Shown here piece by piece: positions 7,250 to 16,937 of a DNA stretch of 64,000 nucleotides. The translations under genes and the position numbers were made by a program. Position 1 is the first letter of the stretch; each line of letters starts with the position of its first letter. Location: positions 289,559-353,558 of the forward strand of contig NZ_JOEI01000008.1 in assembly GCF_000718095.1 (NCBI RefSeq), read 5' to 3'. The stretch comes from Streptomyces scopuliridis RB72. GTDB lineage: Bacteria; Actinomycetota; Actinomycetes; Streptomycetales; Streptomycetaceae. The notes beneath the pieces were generated by a model. The model was given only the letters and a program-made list of their open reading frames with translations, did not search any database and was not told the DNA's origin.

Positions 7250-8884
7250 GTGATGTCGCCATCAAAGGGTGCCCGGGCCGCCGGAGCGGCCGTCGCGCTG
7301 GCCGCCGCCGTCTCGGTGTCGGCATGTGGTTCCTCGGGCATGGGTTCAGGTTCACCGGGTGACGCGCGGTCGCAGGACGCGTCCACCTCCGGCCAGGCGG
7401 ATCGTTCCGCCGCGAGCCCCACCACCTCGCCGTCACCCACCCGGTCGTATCCGCTCTCGACCGCGCCGCGCGGCATACCCTCCGTACGGAAGCACGAGGC
7501 GGCGCGCGGTCCCGGCTGGCGACCCGCCTCGAACAGCGGGGTCGTCATAGCCAAGGGCAGTGAGGGCCTCGCCGACGAGGGCAAGCTGCTCGCCAAGGAG
7601 CTGAAGATCGGCTACCGGGGCGCGGTCGCGGCCGGGCCCGGCGATGTCGAGCTGGCGCTGAAGAGCGGCAGCGGCTCCGCGGAGTCGTACACGCTCACCA
7701 CGAGCGGCGGCCGGGTGCGGATCACCGGACCCGACCAGGCCGGGGTCTTCTACGGCACCCGCACGCTCAAGCAGTCCATACGCGCCGACGGCGTGATGCC
7801 GGAGGGTGTCGTACAGGACAGCCCCGCCCGCCCGCAGCGCGGGCTGAACCTCGACATCGCCCGCAAGTACTACTCGCCGGGCTGGATCGAGGCCCGGATG
7901 CGCGAGATGGCCGACCTCAAGCTCAACATGCTGGGTCTGCACTTCTCCGACGACCAGGGCTTCCGCATCGAGTCCACCACCCATCCGGAGATCGTCTCCG
8001 CGCAGCATCTCTCCAAGGCCGACGTCAAGAAGATCCTTGAGCTCGGCGACCAGCTGCACATCACCGTCGTCCCGGAGATCGACTCACCGGGACACCTGGG
8101 AGCGGTGCTGCGCGCTCATCCCTCGCTCCAGCTGCGCAACGTGAACGGGGTGGCCACGAAGGGCGCGATCGACATCTCGCAGCCCGCGGCGGCGAAGCTC
8201 GTGGACGAGCTGGACCGTGAGTTCGCCCAGCTGTTCCACGGGCCGTACTGGAACCTCGGCGCCGACGAGTACCAGGCGCTGGTGGTGGCCAACCCCGAGG
8301 CGTCGTTCCCCAAGCTGGCGAAGCTCGCCGTCCAGAAGTACGGGCCGAACGCCAAGGTCCAGGATCTGACGACCGCCTGGACGAACGACCGGGCTGCCGC
8401 GCTCGCTCCGTACAAGAAGAAGTTCAAGGTCTGGAACGACGGCCTCTTCCGGGGCGGTGTCGTGAAGGCCGATCCGGCCCTGGAGGTCCAGTACTGGACG
8501 GGCAGGGAGATCGGGGCCCGGCCTCCCGTGGAGTATCTGAACGAGGGGCGCAAGGTCGTGAACTTCAACGACGAGTACCTGTACTACGTGCTCGGCCAGC
8601 CGAACAACTTCATCTACCCGACCGGGAAGCGGATCTACGAGGAGTGGACCCCGCTGGTCCTGCGCGGGACGACGCCGGTGCCCGAGCGCTACTCGAAGCA
8701 GATCCAGGGCGGTCTGTTCGCGGTCTGGGGCGACTTCCCGAACGCGCAGACCCAGGACCAGGTGGCGAACGGGATCAGGCTGCCGCTGGCGGCGACGGCC
8801 CAGAAGCTGTGGAACCCGGCCAAACCGACCCTGAGCTGGAGCGAGTTCCAGTCCCTGGCGGTGAAGGTGACCAGCGCCGGGTGA
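7250..8884 (+). CDS. Secreted beta-N-acetylhexosaminidase (GH20) lipoprotein
   Basis: 544 aa. GTG at 7250 follows AGGAGG at 7 bases; ATG at 7253 is equally possible. A lipobox VSACG near residue 25 and a Ser/Thr/Pro linker predict a lipoprotein outside the membrane. The GH20 N-terminal alpha/beta domain precedes the barrel with HFSDDQGFRIES and EIDSPGH. The catalytic Asp-Glu pair is D339-E340 in GADEY, and Trp residues in the last third shape the sugar pocket. Expected role is release of GlcNAc from chitin or peptidoglycan fragments. It is a single transcription unit followed by a strong hairpin. Confidence 0.93.
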   Translation: MMSPSKGARAAGAAVALAAAVSVSACGSSGMGSGSPGDARSQDASTSGQADRSAASPTTSPSPTRSYPLSTAPRGIPSVRKHEAARGPGWRPASNSGVVIAKGSEGLADEGKLLAKELKIGYRGAVAAGPGDVELALKSGSGSAESYTLTTSGGRVRITGPDQAGVFYGTRTLKQSIRADGVMPEGVVQDSPARPQRGLNLDIARKYYSPGWIEARMREMADLKLNMLGLHFSDDQGFRIESTTHPEIVSAQHLSKADVKKILELGDQLHITVVPEIDSPGHLGAVLRAHPSLQLRNVNGVATKGAIDISQPAAAKLVDELDREFAQLFHGPYWNLGADEYQALVVANPEASFPKLAKLAVQKYGPNAKVQDLTTAWTNDRAAALAPYKKKFKVWNDGLFRGGVVKADPALEVQYWTGREIGARPPVEYLNEGRKVVNFNDEYLYYVLGQPNNFIYPTGKRIYEEWTPLVLRGTTPVPERYSKQIQGGLFAVWGDFPNAQTQDQVANGIRLPLAATAQKLWNPAKPTLSWSEFQSLAVKVTSAG

Positions 8885-8903
8885 CCGGCTGAGATGTGGG
8901 GCG

Positions 8904-8940
8904 GGTGCGGCAGGCGCGAGAGTACGGCGCCTGCCGCACC
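8904..8940 (+). terminator. Hairpin terminator after the GH20 gene
   Basis: Perfect 14-bp stem GGTGCGGCAGGCGC / GCGCCTGCCGCACC with a 9-base loop, 20 bases after the stop. Confidence 0.85.
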
Positions 8941-9057
8941 GCTCGTTGTGGATGAAAGGTGGCGGCCTTGTGGTGGATTCGTGTCGCCCGAGGCCGGGGG
9001 CTTACGGGCCGAGTGAGGCTGTAGCCCACATATGCGTGGGTACGGGGGGAGCGGGTT

Positions 9058-9588
9058 ATGGGTTTCTGGGGCTATTTCGTCGTGGGCAGGAGCGAGCGTC
9101 CGCTCGCGGAGCAGCCGGCGCTGGCGGCCGTACGGCACGATCTGACGCTCCATCAGCAGCGGCCGGACGGCTGGCAGGTGTGGCGGCACCCGAGCGAGCC
9201 CGATATCGGTGACATGGGCGCGCTGGCCAGGGCCATGGGGTCGCCGGTGCTCTTCGGCTTCGTCATGGGCAGCGAATGCGTGGTGGTGGAGGCGGCGGCT
9301 CCCGAGAGCGGGTCCTGGTACGCCTGTCTGGCGCGGGAGCCGATGGCCCGCCATCTCGCCGCGAACGACATGGTGCTCGAAGAGCTCTTCCTGTCGGCGG
9401 AGGACGCGACGCGACGGGCCGTCGCCTGGGCCACCGAGGCGGGCAGCGCGGTGAGCGCCGCCGTGGAGCCCGGGACGCTCCTCGAAGTACTGCGTCTGCG
9501 ACGGCCGGAATCGTTCGCCGAGGAGTTATTCTTCCGCCTTCTCGATGGGCTCGGAATCCCGGGCGAAGCGGAAAAGCCCGGCATATAG
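9058..9588 (+). CDS. Conserved actinobacterial protein of unknown function, 176 aa
   Basis: ATG at 9058 follows GGGGGGAGCGGGTT. The sequence is soluble and begins GFWGYFVVGRSERPLAE. It has no signal peptide, no membrane segment and no motif that I can tie to an enzyme. Codon use is normal, so the gene is real. The next gene starts 114 bases on, in the same direction; the two may be co-transcribed. Confidence 0.65.
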   Translation: MGFWGYFVVGRSERPLAEQPALAAVRHDLTLHQQRPDGWQVWRHPSEPDIGDMGALARAMGSPVLFGFVMGSECVVVEAAAPESGSWYACLAREPMARHLAANDMVLEELFLSAEDATRRAVAWATEAGSAVSAAVEPGTLLEVLRLRRPESFAEELFFRLLDGLGIPGEAEKPGI

Positions 9589-9701
9589 CCCCGTTGAGCG
9601 AGCCGGGGGCGAGCTCCGGACGATCTACGAGTGACGTATTCCAGCCGTTCGGCGCAGTAGGGGGCAAGGGGGCAGTACTGCGTCCGTGACGGGAGACGTG
9701 A

Positions 9702-10310
9702 ATGAGCCTGGTGAAGCTGATCGAAGAAGCGGATGAGCGTGGCCTCGCCGCGAGCGGGCTCGCCTGCCTCGACCGGTGCCTGCCGCTGCTCGCCGAGGAG
9801 ACCGAGATCCTGCGACCGCTGTGGGCGGGCGTCGTGGGCGGCGAAGAGGACTGGCCGGCGCGGCTGTCGGCGTCCCGGGAGGCCCTGGACGCCGTTGGCG
9901 GCCCCGCCCCCGACGTCACCACCGCGCTCGTACGGACCATGCTCGGCGCCGCGCCCTCGGAATGGGCGGCCGGCCCGCTGCGGACCTGGGCGGACACCTG
10001 CTCCGTCGTCGCGCTGGAGATCCACCAGCAGCTCGACGCGGTGGGCGAGGACGGACCCGCCGCCGCGGCGGAACGGCTCGCGCGCTGCCGCGAGGACACC
10101 GGCGCGGTGACGGACGCGGCGGACGGCGCGGAGAGTACGGACGGGATCGGCCCGCTGGCCGCCGGTGAACTGCGGCGCCAGATCGCGATCCTGGAGATCC
10201 TCGCCGAGACGCCGGGGGCCGCCGGGGTGCGCCGGGCCCTGGATCTGTCGACCGAGGGGCAGCGGGTGCTGCGCGCGGTGGTCTCGCGCCGCGCGCGGGC
10301 GGGGAGCTGA
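9702..10310 (+). CDS. Conserved protein of unknown function, 202 aa, mostly helical
   Basis: ATG at 9702, with GGGAGACG about 6 bases upstream. Rich in Ala, Leu and Glu, it probably forms a bundle of helices. It has no signal peptide or catalytic motif. It lies between the 9058 gene and a hairpin at 10380 and precedes the sigma-factor unit. No function assigned. Confidence 0.65.
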   Translation: MSLVKLIEEADERGLAASGLACLDRCLPLLAEETEILRPLWAGVVGGEEDWPARLSASREALDAVGGPAPDVTTALVRTMLGAAPSEWAAGPLRTWADTCSVVALEIHQQLDAVGEDGPAAAAERLARCREDTGAVTDAADGAESTDGIGPLAAGELRRQIAILEILAETPGAAGVRRALDLSTEGQRVLRAVVSRRARAGS

Positions 10311-10379
10311 GCGGACGGGCGGGGTGACCGGATCTGTTCGCCCGCATGTGCGTGGATTTCGCACGAGGCAAGGGGAGGA

Positions 10380-10419
10380 CGACCGGGGCCGCCACCCCCC
10401 ACAGGAGAGGCCCCGGTCG
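10380..10419 (+). terminator. Hairpin terminator
   Basis: Perfect 11-bp stem CGACCGGGGCC / GGCCCCGGTCG with an 18-base loop, separating the 9702 gene from the sigma-factor unit. Confidence 0.7.
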
Positions 10420-10608
10420 CCGTCCGTCGGAGCCGCGTTACGGCCCCGTACTCATATCAGCGCCACCGATGCGTTTTCTGTCACACCGCAGAATGTCAGC
10501 TTGTTGTCGCAGGTAGTACAAGACATGGACGCGGGCCCGGGAAGGCCGTAGCGTGCAGAGTCGCGTGGGGCGGCGTGGCAGTGACCAGCCGCGATTTCAG
10601 GACAGGTT

Positions 10609-11388
10609 GTGGGAGTGCTGGGGGACGACGCGGAGCTGACCGCCGCGGTGCTCGCGGCACAGGACGGGGACGAGGACGCGTTCCGTACTGTGTACCGCGC
10701 GGTGCACCCGCGGCTGTTGGGCTATCTACGGACTCTCGTCGGTGAGCCGGACGCCGAGGACGTGGCCTCCGAGGCCTGGTTGCAGATCGCCCGCGATCTC
10801 GACCGCTTCACCGGAGACGCCGACCGCTTCCGCGGCTGGGCCGCCCGTATCGCCCGTAACCGCGCCCTCGACCACATACGGATGCGCGGCAGACGCCCCG
10901 CGATCGGCGCCGACGAGACCGAGCTGACCGGGAAAGCGGCCGATTCGGACACGGCGGACGAGGCGATGGAGGCGCTCTCCACCGGCCGGACGATGGCGCT
11001 GATCGCGCAGTTGCCGCAGGACCAGGCCGAGGCCGTCGTCCTGCGGGTGGTGGTCGGACTCGACGCGAAGAGCGCGGCCAAGACGCTGGGCAAACGGCCC
11101 GGCGCGGTACGGACGGCCGCGCACCGCGGACTCAAACGCCTCGCCGAACTGCTCGACGCCGACGACGACAGCCCCGAGCACGCCGGCAGCCCCGAGAACC
11201 CCGTCAGCCCCAAGAACCCCAAAGCCTCCCCCGAAGCGTCCACTGACACGTCTCCCGGCGCGTCTCGCGGCGCACCAGGTCGCGATGGCGGACTCGGCGG
11301 CGTACCCCCTCAGCGCACCGTGCGGCCCGGAGCCGCGGCCTCCGCGGGTGTGACGGATTCGCGCCTGCGGACGCAGAAGGACATGTGA
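10609..11388 (+). CDS. ECF RNA polymerase sigma factor
   Basis: 259 aa. Region 2 spans residues of about 15-85 (FRTVYRAVHPRLLGYLRTLV, DAEDVASEAWLQIA, FRGWAARIARNRALDHIR). Region 4 spans about 125-185 (LPQDQAEAVVLRVVVGL, KTLGKRPGAVRTAAHRGL). The last 70 residues are a disordered Pro/Ser/Thr tail. GTG starts occur at 10609 and 10615; neither has a strong ribosome site. The stop overlaps the start of the membrane partner at 11388, so the two are coupled as in sigma/anti-sigma pairs. Confidence 0.9.
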   Translation: MGVLGDDAELTAAVLAAQDGDEDAFRTVYRAVHPRLLGYLRTLVGEPDAEDVASEAWLQIARDLDRFTGDADRFRGWAARIARNRALDHIRMRGRRPAIGADETELTGKAADSDTADEAMEALSTGRTMALIAQLPQDQAEAVVLRVVVGLDAKSAAKTLGKRPGAVRTAAHRGLKRLAELLDADDDSPEHAGSPENPVSPKNPKASPEASTDTSPGASRGAPGRDGGLGGVPPQRTVRPGAAASAGVTDSRLRTQKDM

Positions 11389-12653
11389 TGGCCGACGAGC
11401 GTGACCCGTGGCTCGACAGGGACGCGGCGGAGAGATTGCTGCGCGGTGAGCCCGTCGAGACGGCGGACGAACACGTCCGGGCCCGGTCGGAACAGCTCTC
11501 CGAGGCCCTGCGGGACATGAGCGCCGTCACATACGCGAACGAAACATACGCGACCGAAGAGGAACTTCCCGGCGAAGCCGCCGCCTTGGCCGCCTTCCGC
11601 AAGGCCGTGGCCGAGGGCGGTGGCGCGCGCGAGGTGGTCCGCGATCGCGGCGCCGTGGGCGCGGGCGCCGGGGATCTGCTCGGTACGGTACGAATCGCGC
11701 TGGCGCCCCGCGCCGCACGCGCGCCGCGGTTCGCCCGCCCCATGCGCAGGGGACTCGCCGCGGCGGTGGCCGGCTGCGCGCTCGGCGGTATCGCGGTCGC
11801 GGCGGGCGCCGGCGTACTGCCCCCGATCTTCGGCGACGCACACAACCCGGCCCCCGCCAACTCCGTCTCGGCGGTGGCCTCTCCGAGGCCGCTCGTCTCC
11901 GGATCGCCCGACGGGAGCCGGGACCCGGCCGACCCCTCGGACACCCCGAGCGGGACCGGTACGGGACAGCCCTCGCCGCCCCCGTCGCCCTCGCACACCC
12001 CGGGGGACGGCCATACGCACAAGGGCGACGGGCGAGGCGAGGAAGACGGCGAAGGCGGCGCGCACGGGACGGACAAGGACCACTGGCCCGGTACCGGCCC
12101 GGACGCACAGTCCGGTGAGTGGTTCAGCAAGACCCTCAACGCCTGCCGTGCCTACCGCGACGGCGTGCTCGACCCGAAGCGCAAGGAAGCCCTGGAGTCC
12201 GCGACCGACGGGCCGGAGGGGGCCAGGCGGTTCTGCGACCGGCTGCTCGACGGCGACATCAAGAACAGCAAGAACGACAAGGGCGGGCAGGACGGCGACG
12301 GAGGCAAGGGCGAGGGCGACGGAGGCGACGACGGCGAGGGCGACGGCGGGGAAGGGGGCGGCGGGGAAGGGGGCGGCGGCGGGTTCGTGGGATCACCGGG
12401 CGTGCCCACGCAGCAAGCGCCCCCGCCGCCCCCGAACTGGACGCCCGCGCCTTACGAGCCCCCGTCCCCATCCCCGGTCCCGACGCCGAGCGGGACGCCG
12501 GTCCCGACGCCGAGCGGGACGGCCGGTCCTTCGCCGTCCCCGTCCGCGAGCGCGACCGGCCCGGTCCAGGAGCCGGTCCAGGAGACGGACCAGGGGCAGG
12601 ATCCGGCCATGATCGCGACCCGTTCGGGCTCGGACACGGGATCTGCTGAATAG
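11388..12653 (+). CDS. Membrane protein coupled to the ECF sigma factor, likely anti-sigma role
   Basis: 421 aa from ATG 11388 (TGATG overlap); GTG 11385 adds one residue. About 120 residues lie inside the cell, then one helix (LAAAVAGCALGGIAVAAGAG), then an outer part. The outer part has a Ser/Pro/Thr stretch, a small domain with two cysteines (NACRAYRDG and RRFCDRLL), a Gly/Asp/Glu-rich run and Pro-rich repeats VPTPSGT. No zinc-binding anti-sigma motif (HxxxCxxC) is visible, so the anti-sigma role rests on coupling and topology only. Confidence 0.75.
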   Translation: MADERDPWLDRDAAERLLRGEPVETADEHVRARSEQLSEALRDMSAVTYANETYATEEELPGEAAALAAFRKAVAEGGGAREVVRDRGAVGAGAGDLLGTVRIALAPRAARAPRFARPMRRGLAAAVAGCALGGIAVAAGAGVLPPIFGDAHNPAPANSVSAVASPRPLVSGSPDGSRDPADPSDTPSGTGTGQPSPPPSPSHTPGDGHTHKGDGRGEEDGEGGAHGTDKDHWPGTGPDAQSGEWFSKTLNACRAYRDGVLDPKRKEALESATDGPEGARRFCDRLLDGDIKNSKNDKGGQDGDGGKGEGDGGDDGEGDGGEGGGGEGGGGGFVGSPGVPTQQAPPPPPNWTPAPYEPPSPSPVPTPSGTPVPTPSGTAGPSPSPSASATGPVQEPVQETDQGQDPAMIATRSGSDTGSAE

Positions 12654-12803
12654 CTCCCCACACCCTCCTGAACTGGAGCTTTACGGTTCCGGGAGATCGG
12701 GTGTGACGTTTTTGCGGGCCGCGACGCAGTACAGAGTGAGCCGACTGGTCATCGGCCGCGCATAGAGCCGGGGTTCCCCCCGTACCTTCGGCTCAGCGCA
12801 CTC

Positions 12804-12842
12804 GGCGCGGGCGGGACACGTTCCCCCGGTCCCGCCCGCGCC
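12804..12842. terminator. Bidirectional terminator between convergent genes
   Basis: Perfect 14-bp stem GGCGCGGGCGGGAC / GTCCCGCCCGCGCC with an 11-base loop, between the genes ending at 12653 and 12864. Confidence 0.85.
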
Positions 12843-12863
12843 ACCTCTCTGACGGTTGAGGTC

Positions 12864-13820
12864 CTACCAGTAGATGACTACTTTGTCTCCTGTGCGGACC
12901 TGGGCGAAGAGCGAGGCGATCTTCTTCTCGTCCCGGACATTGACGCAGCCGTGCGAGGCGCCCTCGTAACCGCGGGCCGCGAAGTCGGCGGAGAAGTGGA
13001 CCGCTTGGCCGCCGCTGAAGAACATCGCGTACGGCATCGGGGTGTCGTACAGCGTCGAGACATGGTCCCGTGACTTCCAGCCCACCAGGAACGTGCCCTC
13101 ACGGGTCGGGGTGTACTGCGACCCGAAGCGCACGTCCATCGCCGACGTGACCTTGCCGTCGATCATCCAGGTGAGGGTGCGGCTGCTCTTGCTGATGCAC
13201 ATCACCCGCCCCTCCATGCACTGCGGATCGGGCTTGGCGACCGGCCGGGTGGTGGGCGGGCGCAGTTCGTCCCGGGTCGGCTTCCTCGTCACGCCGACCA
13301 GCCGCTGCCAGGTGACGGTGTCCGTCGCGCCGGTAGCGGGCAGCCCGCGGTCCGCCTGGAAGGAGGAGACGGCGGTGACCGTGATGGAGCCGTAGTAGCC
13401 GGTGGGGTTGAGGCTGAAGTGGCCGGTCTGCTGGAGCCTCGCCTGGAGTTCCCGTACCCGGTCGCTCTCCGAGCCGTTCGCCATCAGCGTCTTGGGCCGG
13501 GACGCGGTCCGGCTCGGCGTCGGCGCCGGGGCCGGCGTAGAGGTCCGCGGCGGTGTGGGAGTGGGCGTCGGGGCCGTCGTGGTGTCGGCGGCTGGCTTCG
13601 CCGGCGGTTTCGACGACGGCGACGGTGACGGCTCGGGTGCGGGGGTGGTGGCCGCCGTCAGGGGAACGCTGCCCGGCTTGGCGTCGGCCGCCCGTCCACC
13701 GGGGAGCGGTTGCACCGTACAGCCGACGCCCGCGGCCAGCACGGCGGCTGTGGCGAGCCCTCTGCGTAGGGCGGATGTCCTGAGCATCTTCGGCGTCCCC
13801 CGGTTTCTCCCGTGATCCAT
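12864..13820 (-). CDS. L,D-transpeptidase with peptidoglycan-binding domain
   Basis: 318 aa. Joins peptidoglycan stems through meso-DAP (or attaches other acceptors) outside the membrane. The N-terminal signal ends near GVGCTVQ, possibly a weak lipobox. Then come a long Pro/Thr/Ser linker, a PG_binding_1 domain (about 118-172, LQARLQQTGHF..GSITVTAVSSFQ) and the YkuD catalytic domain ending with SHGCVNV, the active Cys. ATG 13820 has GAGGAA 8 bases upstream; ATG 13787 (MLRTSALRRG) is an alternative. A related enzyme is at 47840-48544. Confidence 0.93.
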   Translation of the reverse strand: MDHGRNRGTPKMLRTSALRRGLATAAVLAAGVGCTVQPLPGGRAADAKPGSVPLTAATTPAPEPSPSPSSKPPAKPAADTTTAPTPTPTPPRTSTPAPAPTPSRTASRPKTLMANGSESDRVRELQARLQQTGHFSLNPTGYYGSITVTAVSSFQADRGLPATGATDTVTWQRLVGVTRKPTRDELRPPTTRPVAKPDPQCMEGRVMCISKSSRTLTWMIDGKVTSAMDVRFGSQYTPTREGTFLVGWKSRDHVSTLYDTPMPYAMFFSGGQAVHFSADFAARGYEGASHGCVNVRDEKKIASLFAQVRTGDKVVIYW

Positions 13821-14124
13821 GGCATGCGTTCCTCAGTGTTCCCTCAGACAGTCCTCCGCCGGGCATGGTTGCCCAAGCGGGCGAGGAATCCTGCCCCGGA
13901 GTCACCTTCCCTTGCCGGGAGATGAATTCCAGTGGGCGATTCCCCGAAGTGAAAGTACTTCCGGCCATGCTGCCCGTTCGGACTGACATGATCCCGCGCA
14001 TGGCTGCCCGGCGATGTCCGTGTCTCCCGTTGTCCGCGCTTCTTCTCCCCGCTATCTCCCGCGCTGGGGTGGACCGGAAACCGCGCGCCGGTCGTCATGA
14101 AAGATCAATTCCAAAGATCGGCCG

Positions 14125-14142
14125 AAGTGCGCCGGCGCACTT
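14125..14142. promoter_or_regulatory. 18-bp perfect palindrome upstream of the methyltransferase gene
   Basis: AAGTGCGCCGGCGCACTT, centred about 73 bases before the ATG at 14207, in the 386-bp gap between divergent genes. Could be an operator or a hairpin in the leader. The rest of the gap shows no gene. Confidence 0.5.
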
Positions 14143-14206
14143 GCGTCAATTCCAGATTCTTCTTGATTCCTCGTGATCGCTCTCGATTCCTCCTGAAGGT
14201 TCTCTC

Positions 14207-15166
14207 ATGACGACCGCATACGAAGACAAGCCGCGCCCCCGTGAACTCAACGATGTCCGGGGCTGGTTTCCCCCGCTTGACCAGGTGCTCTTCGAGAAGC
14301 TGCTCACCCGTCAGGAGGAGCGGGGCGAGCGCGGGGATCTGCTGGAACTCGGCGTCTTCATGGGCAAGAGCGCGATCTTCCTCGGCCACCATCTCCGGGA
14401 CGGCGAGAAGTTCACCGTCTGCGACCTGTTCGAGTCCGAGGCCCCGGACCAGGCCAATGGCGCCGAGACTGCGAAGTCGTACGCGACGCTGACCCGGGAG
14501 GCGTTCGAGCGGAACTATCTCTCGTTCCACGACGAGCTGCCCCGTGTCCTCCAGGCCCCCAGCTCCGTGGTCGCCGATGAAGTGGAGGCGAAGTCGAGCC
14601 GGTTCGTCCATATCGACGCCTCGCATCTCTACGAGCATGTGTACGGGGACATCGGCGCGGCCCGCGACATCCTGCTGCCCGGCGGCATCGTCGTCCTCGA
14701 CGACTTCCGCTCCGAGCACACCCCCGGCGTCTCCATCGCCGCCTGGGAGGCGGTGCTCAACCGCGGTCTGCGCCCGATCTGTCTGAGCACCCAGAAGCTG
14801 TACGCCACCTGGGACGACCCCGAGCCGATCCAGGACGAACTGATCGCCATGGCCCAGGAGCGCGAGGACTGCGACCTGAGCATCCAGCAGGCGGCGGGAC
14901 ACCGGATCGTGCGGCTGCGGTCGCGCGGGATGAAGGCGCCCGACTTCCCCTTCTCCAAGTACTACGAGGAGCCGAAGCCGGAGGAGCCGGAGGAGCCGGT
15001 CGCGCCGGTCGCCCCGCCCGTCGCGTCGGCGCCAACACCCGCCGCGCCCCGGCGCAGGTCGACCCGGTCCAAGGTGCGGCGCGTCGCCATCGATGTGCTG
15101 CCGCCCGTGATCACCCGCGCGGTGCAGCGCAGCCGGGCCCGGCGCAGGGCGCGGCTCCAGGGCTGA
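14207..15166 (+). CDS. Class I SAM-dependent methyltransferase with basic C-terminal tail
   Basis: 319 aa. SAM-binding motif I is [12 protein letters not shown] near residue 46; [16 protein letters not shown] and GGIVVLDDF fit the TylF/Methyltransf_24 type that acts on sugars or polyketide sugars. After residue 250 comes an acidic Pro/Glu linker (KPEEPEEP) and an Arg-rich tail ([12 protein letters not shown]) that could bind the membrane or nucleic acid. The start ATG 14207 lies behind CCTGAAGG. Substrate unknown. Single gene. Confidence 0.8.
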   Translation: MTTAYEDKPRPRELNDVRGWFPPLDQVLFEKLLTRQEERGERGDLLELGVFMGKSAIFLGHHLRDGEKFTVCDLFESEAPDQANGAETAKSYATLTREAFERNYLSFHDELPRVLQAPSSVVADEVEAKSSRFVHIDASHLYEHVYGDIGAARDILLPGGIVVLDDFRSEHTPGVSIAAWEAVLNRGLRPICLSTQKLYATWDDPEPIQDELIAMAQEREDCDLSIQQAAGHRIVRLRSRGMKAPDFPFSKYYEEPKPEEPEEPVAPVAPPVASAPTPAAPRRRSTRSKVRRVAIDVLPPVITRAVQRSRARRRARLQG

Positions 15167-15238
15167 GGGCCAGTACGACGCCGGGGGCCGGGCTCCCGCG
15201 TGTGCCCCGTTCCCGCCGTACGCCCGCCGCTACAGTCC

Positions 15239-15260
15239 GTCATGACCGGCCGGTCATGAC
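15239..15260. promoter_or_regulatory. 22-bp perfect palindrome before the acyl-CoA mutase gene
   Basis: The core CATGACCGGCCGGTCATG (15241-15258) extends by GT..AC on both sides. It ends 31 bases before the ATG at 15292, where a TetR-type repressor could block transcription. The next outer bases break the symmetry. Confidence 0.65.
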
Positions 15261-15291
15261 TGTCCGTCAGCGGAGGCAGGGAGCAGAGCAG

Positions 15292-16878
15292 ATGGCACGC
15301 GAACGGCTGACCGAGAGCGGTCTGCCCATCGAACCGGTCTACGGCCCCGGCGCGCTGGAGGGATGGGACCCCGCGGAGAAGCTCGGCGAGCCCGGCTCGT
15401 ACCCCTTCACCCGCGGGGTCTACCCGTCGATGTACACGGGCCGGCCATGGACGATGCGCCAGTACGCGGGTTTCGGCACCGCCGCCGAGTCCAACGCCCG
15501 CTACCGGCAGCTGATCGCCCACGGCACGACGGGCCTGTCCGTCGCCTTCGACCTGCCGACCCAGATGGGGTACGACAGCGACGCGCCGCTCGCGAGCGGC
15601 GAGGTCGGCAAGGTCGGGGTGGCGATCGACTCGGTCGATGACATGCGTGTGCTGTTCGACGGGATCCCGCTCGACCGGGTCTCCACGTCGATGACGATCA
15701 ACGCGCCGGCGGCGCTGCTGCTCCTGCTCTACCAGCTGGTCGCGGAGGAACAGGGCGCGCCGGGCGCCGCGCTGACCGGCACCGTCCAGAACGACGTACT
15801 CAAGGAGTACATCGCCCGCGGCACGTACATCTTCCCGCCGAAGCCGTCACTGCGGCTGACGGCGGACATCTTCCAGTACTGCCGTGCGGAGATGCCCAAG
15901 TGGAACACCATCTCGATCTCCGGCTACCACATGGCGGAGGCCGGGGCCACGCCCGCGCAGGAGATCGCGTTCACGCTGGCCGACGGGATCGCGTACGTAC
16001 GGACGGCCGTCGCCGCCGGCATGGACGTCGACGACTTCGCGCCCCGGCTCTCCTTCTTCTTCGTCTCCCGTACGACGCTGCTCGAAGAGGTCGCCAAGTT
16101 CCGTGCCGCGCGCCGTATCTGGGCCCGCGTCATGCGCGACGAGTTCGGCGCCCGTAACCCCAAGTCCCTGATGCTGCGCTTCCACACCCAGACCGCCGGA
16201 GTACAGCTGACCGCGCAGCAGCCCGAGGTCAATCTCGTACGGGTGACGGTCCAGGGGCTGGCGGCGGTGCTCGGCGGTACGCAGTCGCTGCACACCAACT
16301 CCTTCGACGAGGCCATCGCCCTGCCGACGGACAGATCGGCCCGGCTCGCGCTGCGCACGCAGCAGGTGCTGGCGTACGAGACGGACGTCACCGCCACCGT
16401 CGACCCCTTCGCCGGCTCGTACGCCGTCGAGCGCATGACGGACGACGTGGAGGACGCGGCGGTCGCGCTGATGACGCGGGTCGAGGAGATGGGCGGCGCG
16501 GTCGACGCCATCGAGCGCGGCTTCCAGAAGAGCGAGATCGAGCGCAGCGCGTACGCCGTCGCCCAGGAGACGGAGAGCGGGGAACGGGTGGTTGTCGGCG
16601 TCAACCGCTTCACCACGGACGAGGAGGAACCGTACGAGCCGCTGCGCGTCGACCCGGCGATCGAGGCCCGGCAGGCGGCCCGGCTGGCGCGGCTGCGGTC
16701 GGAGCGGGACGGGGCCGCGGTGGAGGACGGGCTGGCGGAACTGCGGGAGACGGCGGAGGGGACGGCGAATGTGCTCCCTCCGATGAAGACGGCGCTGGCG
16801 GCGCGGGCGACGGTGGGGGAGGTGTGCGACGCGCTGCGGGGGGTGTGGGGGACGTACGTACCGGCGGACGCGCGCTGA
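15292..16878 (+). CDS. Acyl-CoA mutase large subunit (methylmalonyl-CoA mutase family)
   Basis: 528 aa from ATG 15292 (GGGAG 9 bases upstream). It is the substrate-binding barrel of B12-dependent mutases: [75 protein letters not shown]. The C-terminal cobalamin-binding domain (DxHxxG) is absent, so it needs a separate small subunit, which is not in this window. The substrate could be methylmalonyl-, isobutyryl- or another acyl-CoA; I cannot decide. In-frame ATG 15256 sits inside the palindrome and lacks a ribosome site. Confidence 0.88.
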   Translation: MARERLTESGLPIEPVYGPGALEGWDPAEKLGEPGSYPFTRGVYPSMYTGRPWTMRQYAGFGTAAESNARYRQLIAHGTTGLSVAFDLPTQMGYDSDAPLASGEVGKVGVAIDSVDDMRVLFDGIPLDRVSTSMTINAPAALLLLLYQLVAEEQGAPGAALTGTVQNDVLKEYIARGTYIFPPKPSLRLTADIFQYCRAEMPKWNTISISGYHMAEAGATPAQEIAFTLADGIAYVRTAVAAGMDVDDFAPRLSFFFVSRTTLLEEVAKFRAARRIWARVMRDEFGARNPKSLMLRFHTQTAGVQLTAQQPEVNLVRVTVQGLAAVLGGTQSLHTNSFDEAIALPTDRSARLALRTQQVLAYETDVTATVDPFAGSYAVERMTDDVEDAAVALMTRVEEMGGAVDAIERGFQKSEIERSAYAVAQETESGERVVVGVNRFTTDEEEPYEPLRVDPAIEARQAARLARLRSERDGAAVEDGLAELRETAEGTANVLPPMKTALAARATVGEVCDALRGVWGTYVPADAR

Positions 16879-16937
16879 CATTTCACTGTTCCTGAACACA
16901 CATGCGGCTCTTGGTGTGTATGTGCGACACTCCGGCC

